DNA from: Candidatus Saccharimonadota bacterium | Lineage (GTDB): Bacteria > Patescibacteriota > Saccharimonadia > Saccharimonadales > Saccharimonadaceae | Length of the DNA: 33,599 nt | NCBI GenBank assembly: GCA_017514905.1 | Contig: JAFWIK010000006.1 | Coordinates: forward strand, 1-33,599 | Direction of reading: 5' to 3' | Part shown: positions 30,280 to 33,599 of the stretch, one piece after another | Layout: each line of letters opens with the position of its first letter | Numbering within the stretch: the first letter of the stretch is position 1 | Made by a program: the position numbers and the translations under genes | Notes under the pieces: model-generated | Seen by the model: only the letters and a program-made list of their open reading frames with translations | Told to the model about the DNA's origin: nothing | Database searches by the model: none

Positions 30280-31054
30280 AATTTTACTTAGTTTCGATAT
30301 TGAAGAGTTCGATTTGCCTCGCGAAAAAGGGAAAGATATTTCACTGGAAGAGGGAGTAAAAATTTCTAGCGCGGGAACAAAAAAAATCCTCAAAATTTTG
30401 GCTCGGCATCAAGTCGGGGCGACTTTTTTTATTACCGGAAATTTTGCTAAAACTAATCCGGAGTTAGTTAAGAAAATAGAAAAAGCTGGACATGAAATTG
30501 CTTGCCATGGGGTGGACCATTTTTGCCCTAGTAAAACTGACCCGGAGAAGTCTAAAAAAATCGTTGAGCAAGTCGCTGGAGTAAAAGTTAGCGGTTATCG
30601 TCAGCCACGAATGTTTAAAGTGAGCCATAAAGAACTAAAACGTCAGGGGTATTTGTATGATTCTAGCGTGAATCCGGCGTTTGTGCCTGGGCGATATAAT
30701 AATTTCAAGATTCCGAGGAGAGTTTTTATTAAATCTGGCATGATTGAAGTTCCGGCATCGGCGGCAACTTTTTTGCGCATCCCGATGTTTTGGCTGGCTT
30801 TACATTTATTCCCGAAGCATTTTTATCTAGGCCTAGCAAAGTCGGTTTTAAAAAGGCAAGATTATTTCACGACCTATTTCCATCCGTGGGAGTTTACCGA
30901 TTTTGGCGACTTTAGGGCGTCTTGGTATATCGCTAAAAATAGCGGCGAAAAGTTGGTCGAACGGCTGGATTGGTTGATTGAAAAATTAAATACGGGTAAA
31001 AATAAGTTTATGACATATCGCGATTACGTAAAGGAGTGGCAAAATGAAAATTAA
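30266..31054 (+). CDS. Polysaccharide deacetylase (NodB-type, DUF3473-like)
   Basis: The NodB-type metal-dependent fold is seen in ILLSFDIEEFDLPRE (the first Asp at residue 11), GATFFITGNFAKTNPELVKK, the histidine pair CHGVDHFCP, GYRQPRMF, and YFHPWEFTDFG near the end. These match the subgroup of polysaccharide deacetylases that remove N-acetyl groups from envelope amino sugars. No signal peptide is present, so it would act in the cytoplasm on a lipid-linked precursor or use another route out. It lies between the GtrB-like and GtrII-like genes with overlaps on both sides. Confidence 0.88.
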   Translation: MAKNKILLSFDIEEFDLPREKGKDISLEEGVKISSAGTKKILKILARHQVGATFFITGNFAKTNPELVKKIEKAGHEIACHGVDHFCPSKTDPEKSKKIVEQVAGVKVSGYRQPRMFKVSHKELKRQGYLYDSSVNPAFVPGRYNNFKIPRRVFIKSGMIEVPASAATFLRIPMFWLALHLFPKHFYLGLAKSVLKRQDYFTTYFHPWEFTDFGDFRASWYIAKNSGEKLVERLDWLIEKLNTGKNKFMTYRDYVKEWQNEN

Positions 31055-32582
31055 AAAACAGATTAAACGATTAACTGCTGAGTTTTATAAGTTTACGTAT
31101 GAGCGTCGTTATTTATTAAAACCGTTTGTTGTGTTGTTTTTGATTTATCTTGTGGCGATTTCGGCGATTTTGCTCGCGGGCGTGCATTATGCCGACGACA
31201 TCGCTCGCACCAGCTACGGCTATGCTGGTTGGGCGGGGTTTAGTAGGTATCTTAGTACAATTTTGTCGCATGGGCTGCATGCTGATAATTATTTATCTAA
31301 TATTGCGCCTTTGCCACAAATTATTGCAGTGGGATTTTTGGCGGTGGCTAGCGTGATAGTGATTTGTTTAGTTTCGGGAAAAGAAGTGTTCAAAGAAAAA
31401 TGGACGCGGTGGATTTGGCGAGTAATTGCAGTAGTGCCTTTAGGGCTTTGCCCATATTTTTTGGAATGCCTCTCGTATCAATACGATGCTCCGTATATGG
31501 CGCTTTCGGTTTTGTTTGCGGTTTTTCCGCTAATCTTTCGTAAAAAATCACGCACTATTTATATGACAGTGTTAGTGCTTTCTTTAGGGGGAATGTGCAT
31601 GACTTATCAGGCTTCGGCGGGTATATTTTTGGTGTTAATGTTGTTTTTGGGATTGAAGGACTGGAACGAAGGCGGAAAGACGAGTTGGCGAGAGAGTTTA
31701 AAATTTTTAGTTTGGTCGGGTGCTGGGTTTTTGTTGGTCATGCTGGTTTTTTCGAAATTCTTGATGATTCCAAAAGAATCTTACGTATCAAATGATATAC
31801 CAGAACTTAACATTTTCCTTTCGGAATTCGTTAAACATTTAGATCAATACTTTAATCTTGTGGTTACAGATTTTAAATTACTGTGGTTGGTGCTAATTGG
31901 TATTATTGGACTCTGCTTTGTATTGCTATTTACTATGCGTAGTAGACAAAACAAAATTTTAGCTGTATTCGTAGCGGTTGTTGGATTATTATTGATGCTA
32001 ATTGCAATTTATGCTCCTTACTCGGCGTTAGCTAAACCGCTTTATGCGACCAGAGCAATGTACGCAATTGGTTCTTTGATTGCAGTAGCGGGGGTATATA
32101 TTATTTCGGAGCGTGGTTGGCAAAAACTAGCCACAGTGCCAGTTTTTGTGCTGGCTTGGTGTTTCTTTGTGTTTGCTTTTACTTATGGCAACGCCCTGAA
32201 AGAACAAAACGACTATCGCAATATGCAAGTGAATATGGTGATTAGCGATTTGAACGAGTTATTGCCCAAGTTGAGCAGTAATACTAAAAATCTCCAAATT
32301 GGCGGACAAATCGGCTATACGCCGGTGATCACTCACATGCCAAACGAAAATTACTGTATCATTCATCGTTTGATTAAATCAACTTTTGGTCGTAATGTGC
32401 CATGGATGGCGTATCGGTTGACAGAGGGTCCGATACTTCCAGGTACATCTTATGATTCAAAACTTAATTTGCAAAATAAAAATCTACCAACTTTGAAAGA
32501 TACAGTTTTCTATACCATTAGAGGTGATAATCACAATGTTTTGGTTGAATTCAAAGGTGAGCAAATGAAAGTCGACTTCTAG
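31044..32582 (+). CDS. GtrII-like membrane glucosyltransferase
   Basis: The 512-residue protein has about 11 transmembrane helices (for example PFVVLFLIYLVAISAILLAG, IIAVGFLAVASVIVICLVS and VLVLSLGGMCMTYQASAGIF). The first extracytoplasmic loop holds HYADDIARTSYGYAGW with the DD pair typical of the GtrII family and, more broadly, GT-C enzymes. It would transfer the sugar from undecaprenyl phosphate to the surface glycan on the outer face, completing the GtrA/GtrB pathway. The C-terminal about 120 residues are hydrophilic. GGAG is 7 bases before its start, and the gene overlaps the deacetylase gene by 11 bases. It ends one base before the convergent GNAT. Confidence 0.85.
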   Translation: MKIKKQIKRLTAEFYKFTYERRYLLKPFVVLFLIYLVAISAILLAGVHYADDIARTSYGYAGWAGFSRYLSTILSHGLHADNYLSNIAPLPQIIAVGFLAVASVIVICLVSGKEVFKEKWTRWIWRVIAVVPLGLCPYFLECLSYQYDAPYMALSVLFAVFPLIFRKKSRTIYMTVLVLSLGGMCMTYQASAGIFLVLMLFLGLKDWNEGGKTSWRESLKFLVWSGAGFLLVMLVFSKFLMIPKESYVSNDIPELNIFLSEFVKHLDQYFNLVVTDFKLLWLVLIGIIGLCFVLLFTMRSRQNKILAVFVAVVGLLLMLIAIYAPYSALAKPLYATRAMYAIGSLIAVAGVYIISERGWQKLATVPVFVLAWCFFVFAFTYGNALKEQNDYRNMQVNMVISDLNELLPKLSSNTKNLQIGGQIGYTPVITHMPNENYCIIHRLIKSTFGRNVPWMAYRLTEGPILPGTSYDSKLNLQNKNLPTLKDTVFYTIRGDNHNVLVEFKGEQMKVDF

Positions 32583-32583
32583 G

Positions 32584-33090
32584 TTATTCATTCATGATTT
32601 TTTCAAATTCAAACATCCCGCCTTCTTTTTCGAAGTCGTGATTTGTTTGCTCGTCATTGGGCTCTTCATGTTCAAAATAGCGAACGATTTTGAATTTTAG
32701 TTTATTGACGTAAAAATGGATATTTCTCTTATCAAAATATGGCGTGCAGGTTTTCCAGACTTTTATATTTGGATACATAGCTTCAATTTCTTGCCAAATC
32801 CGTTGGCCGATACCTTTGCCCTGAATACCGACCTTAACGAACAGAAAATCTAATTCGCCCTGGCTAGTTTTATCATCTATAGTAATTATGGCTCCGCCAA
32901 CAATTGCGTTTTGGTCCATCATAGCATAGGCGTGCGAGTTAGGCTTTTTTAGGTCGCGGTCAACGTCTTTTTCTGGTAAGATTTCAGAATCACTTTTACC
33001 AAAGATAGACTCATAGCCACACTGAAAAGCCGCCTGCATCAGGTACTTAAACTCTTTTGTGTCATCGCTTTTGAATTTTTCAATCTTCAT
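32584..33090 (-). CDS. GNAT-family N-acetyltransferase
   Basis: The 168-residue protein has the GNAT pattern: AYAMMDQNAIVGGAIITID, ELDFLFVKVGIQGKGIGQRIWQEIE with the acetyl-CoA loop QGKGIGQRI, and HFYVNKLKFKIVRYFEHEE near the C-terminus, which is acidic. The substrate is unknown. It is a single-gene unit converging with the GtrII-like gene. A TATAAT is 9 bases before the ATG and a 6-bp inverted repeat lies upstream, so the mRNA has almost no leader. Confidence 0.88.
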   Translation of the reverse strand: MKIEKFKSDDTKEFKYLMQAAFQCGYESIFGKSDSEILPEKDVDRDLKKPNSHAYAMMDQNAIVGGAIITIDDKTSQGELDFLFVKVGIQGKGIGQRIWQEIEAMYPNIKVWKTCTPYFDKRNIHFYVNKLKFKIVRYFEHEEPNDEQTNHDFEKEGGMFEFEKIMNE

Positions 33091-33099
33091 TATATTAAG

Positions 33100-33124
33100 A
33101 TTATAGTACGCTTCAAGATGAAGC
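33100..33124 (-). promoter_or_regulatory. Promoter and small inverted repeat of the second GNAT gene
   Basis: TATAAT (33100-33105) is 9 bases before the ATG at 33090. Just upstream, GCTTCA-AGA-TGAAGC (33110-33124) is a perfect 6-bp inverted repeat in the -35 to -10 spacer, placed where a repressor could act. Confidence 0.4.
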
Positions 33125-33165
33125 CTTGATAAAAGAATCTTTTCTATAACCGCTACGCAAAAAGG

Positions 33166-33369
33166 GTGATTTTTGAGATTAAATCACCATTTAATTTGTG
33201 TCTAGAACCTGAGTTTTCCTTTAGTGACCCTGTTGGTGAGGGGCGACCAGACATACTTATTCGGTTATGCATGGTTGTAGACTGGTGTATTGACCACCCC
33301 GAATACACGGCTAAAATCAAGGTTATACCTAAGAAAGACTACCCGGTACTGATGCCCTGCGAGTTCTGA
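33166..33369 (+). CDS. Small hypothetical protein (uncertain)
   Basis: A 67-codon frame starts with GTG; no ATG start or good Shine-Dalgarno is present, only GGG just before. The translation (VIFEIKSPFNLCLEPEFSF and on, ending DYPVLMPCEF) has a mixed, protein-like composition with four cysteines, and codons look ordinary for this genome. The frame stays open to 33133 upstream. It may be a real small gene or a fragment of one. Nothing indicates function. The rest of 33091-33535 shows no other gene. Confidence 0.3.
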   Translation: MIFEIKSPFNLCLEPEFSFSDPVGEGRPDILIRLCMVVDWCIDHPEYTAKIKVIPKKDYPVLMPCEF

Positions 33370-33481
33370 GATATACATATACAGGCAAAGAGATTCGAAC
33401 TTTTAAAAATATATGGCTTAACTGAAACCGCAGAGGCTTAAAACAATGACAATGGAGAAAATAAAAGAATATCAATGTCAA

Positions 33482-33490
33482 TGATATAAT
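33482..33490 (+). promoter_or_regulatory. Extended -10 promoter of the last gene
   Basis: TGATATAAT, with TATAAT at 33485-33490, about 45 bases before the ATG. The leader carries AGGAG (33525-33529) at 6 bases from the start. Confidence 0.55.
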
Positions 33491-33535
33491 AGTAACTAGA
33501 ATATTGAGCAATTATATCTTTAAAAGGAGACCTTT

Positions 33536-33599
33536 ATGGCATTACAACTAACCAACGAATGGGACAAAGTATTCGAAAAAAGCGACAAAGTAAACCACA
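33536..33599 (+). CDS. Alpha/beta hydrolase, 5' part (cut by window edge)
   Basis: Only 21 codons are present, beginning MALQLTNEWDKVFEKSDKV. The stretch NEWDKVFxKSDKVNH is a start I associate with dienelactone-hydrolase-like / YcjY-type alpha/beta hydrolases, in which KVTFxNRxG usually follows. The active site is outside the window, so this is a tentative family call. It has a good Shine-Dalgarno and an extended -10 promoter. Confidence 0.5.
   Translation, partial: MALQLTNEWDKVFEKSDKVNH

Noticed and set aside
1-33599. CRISPR array, insertion sequence or prophage genes
   Set aside because: No regularly spaced direct repeats, transposase or phage structural genes were found on reading both strands.

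Overview
The window reads as a stretch of chromosome from a small-genome, AT-leaning bacterium of the Candidate Phyla Radiation (Patescibacteria), most likely Saccharibacteria (TM7). The reasons are inferential: compact or trimmed versions of housekeeping proteins (adenylate kinase without a long LID, a roughly 200-residue DNA polymerase III delta, DNA polymerase I with only a remnant proofreading domain, a roughly 255-residue phosphate acetyltransferase), a CPR-style T4SS pilin, large FISUMP-type surface proteins, and dense overlapping genes. No rRNA, CRISPR array, transposase or phage gene was found.

Layout. 1-366: 5' part of a secreted surface protein. 497-2259: map, adk, rpsU and tRNA-Asp(GTC), all on the minus strand. 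2301-4226: a DHH-phosphoesterase-like protein whose DHH motif is lost. 4354-6113: rpsT (plus) converging on mutM-holA (minus). 6254-10056: a small NrdD/glycyl-radical-like protein (plus) converging on a kinase / membrane protein / polA operon (minus). 10086-10898: an APH-type phosphotransferase. 10879-13928: an operon of the principal sigma factor, a T4SS pilin, a lipid kinase and a zeta-toxin-like kinase. 14167-16712: a large FISUMP surface protein with a short upstream ORF and a long structured leader. 17109-19001: dnaK under a perfect CIRCE operator. 19084-21597: pta-glmM-GNAT operon. 21561-27470: glmS, a polyprenyl sugar-phosphate transferase, a GT4 glycosyltransferase and an O-antigen ligase/polymerase-like protein, on the minus strand. 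27540-28514: a membrane protein of unknown function. 28780-32582: a gtr-type cluster (gtrA divergent from gtrB-like, polysaccharide deacetylase, GtrII-like). 32584-33090: a GNAT. 33536-end: start of a probable alpha/beta hydrolase.

The right half is dominated by cell-envelope sugar chemistry. GlmS and GlmM supply amino sugars; the glycosylphosphotransferase, GT4 and ligase build and transfer a lipid-linked glycan; the gtr cluster decorates it with glucosyl-type groups, and a deacetylase may trim it.

The most unusual signals are: (1) two long, imperfectly palindromic, GC-rich segments sitting in frame inside protein genes (16524-16633 in the signal-peptide n-region of the surface protein, 22357-22476 in a loop of the ligase), resembling in principle the Rickettsia palindromic elements; (2) a roughly 160-nt highly structured, apparently bistable RNA (about 16721-16883) before the surface-protein gene, followed by a 14-codon upstream ORF coupled by an ATGA overlap; (3) a recurring promoter arrangement with the -10 box 5-9 bases before the start codon, implying many leaderless mRNAs; (4) intrinsic terminators embedded in the coding sequence of convergent neighbours.
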